From contig DAOWEE010000067.1 in the NCBI GenBank assembly GCA_030638625.1, positions 1 through 5,494 of the forward strand: DNA of 5,494 nucleotides, written 5' to 3'. The position numbers were made by a program, and so were the translations under genes. The stretch is from Methanosarcinales archaeon. Its GTDB lineage: Archaea > Halobacteriota > Methanosarcinia > Methanosarcinales > Methanocomedenaceae. Below the pieces are notes generated by a model, which saw only the letters and a program-made list of their open reading frames with translations, had not been told where the DNA came from and did not search any database. This document shows positions 5,428 to 5,494 of the stretch, piece after piece; positions within the stretch are counted from its first letter, which is position 1, and every line of letters starts with the position of its first letter.

Positions 5428-5494
5428 ATGAATGAGAGTGAAACTGAAACAAAAAGTGAGACTGAAACCGAAATGAAAACTGAATCAGCAAATA
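5428..5494 (+). CDS. Start of a gene with an acidic Ser/Glu/Thr-repeat N-terminus, cut by the window edge
   Basis: Only 22 codons are visible, so the product cannot be identified. The start is secure: consensus promoter, leader, GAGGTGA and ATG all line up. After Met-Asn, the peptide is almost entirely Glu, Ser and Thr with a few Lys. SETETK is followed by SETETE, encoded by an 18-bp unit at 5437-5454 repeated at 5455-5472 with 15 of 18 bases identical. There is no hydrophobic signal segment in the visible part. Such an extension is likely disordered and precedes the folded part beyond the window. Confidence 0.75.
   Translation, partial: MNESETETKSETETEMKTESAN

Overview
The window looks like archaeal DNA, most likely from a cytochrome-rich relative of the Methanosarcinales (a methane- or alkane-oxidising ANME-type lineage, or a related Euryarchaeote). 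The evidence is: TATA/BRE-type promoter elements (clearest at 5355-5369), two genes that appear to be leaderless, archaeal GGTGA/GAGG ribosome binding sites, and a multiheme c-type cytochrome beside a membrane cytochrome b. The lineage is inferred from gene content and was not tested by any search.

Positions 1-2695 (minus strand) hold a compact operon, read right to left: a six-helix membrane cytochrome b of the FdnI/hydrogenase b-subunit type (2695-1745); a two-helix 84-aa membrane protein that overlaps it by 4 bp (1748-1494); a soluble 133-aa protein of unknown function (1461-1060); and a secreted multiheme cytochrome c (1043 to beyond base 1). The last has five CXXCH sites and one unusual CX3CH site in the part visible here. 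Together they look like a quinol- or methanophenazine-linked oxidoreductase that passes electrons through the membrane to an extracytoplasmic heme protein.

Positions 2696-2860 are a 165-bp divergent promoter region. It has TATA boxes for both sides placed so close to the start codons that both messages are probably leaderless, and it is rich in short repeats that could be operators.

Positions 2861-3898 (plus strand) encode a membrane-anchored ApbE, the FMN transferase that covalently flavinylates extracytoplasmic redox proteins. No acceptor protein is visible in the window. The divergent arrangement suggests flavinylation and the cytochrome module belong to one extracytoplasmic electron-transfer function.

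Positions 3971-5173 (minus strand, convergent with apbE) encode a 400-aa unrecognised protein. It appears to have a degenerate restriction-endonuclease-fold N-terminus, a proline/glutamate linker and a beta-rich C-terminal part. Positions 5174-5427 are an AT-rich intergenic region with the best archaeal promoter in the window. It drives a gene starting at 5428 whose visible N-terminus is an acidic Ser/Glu/Thr repeat and which runs off the right edge.
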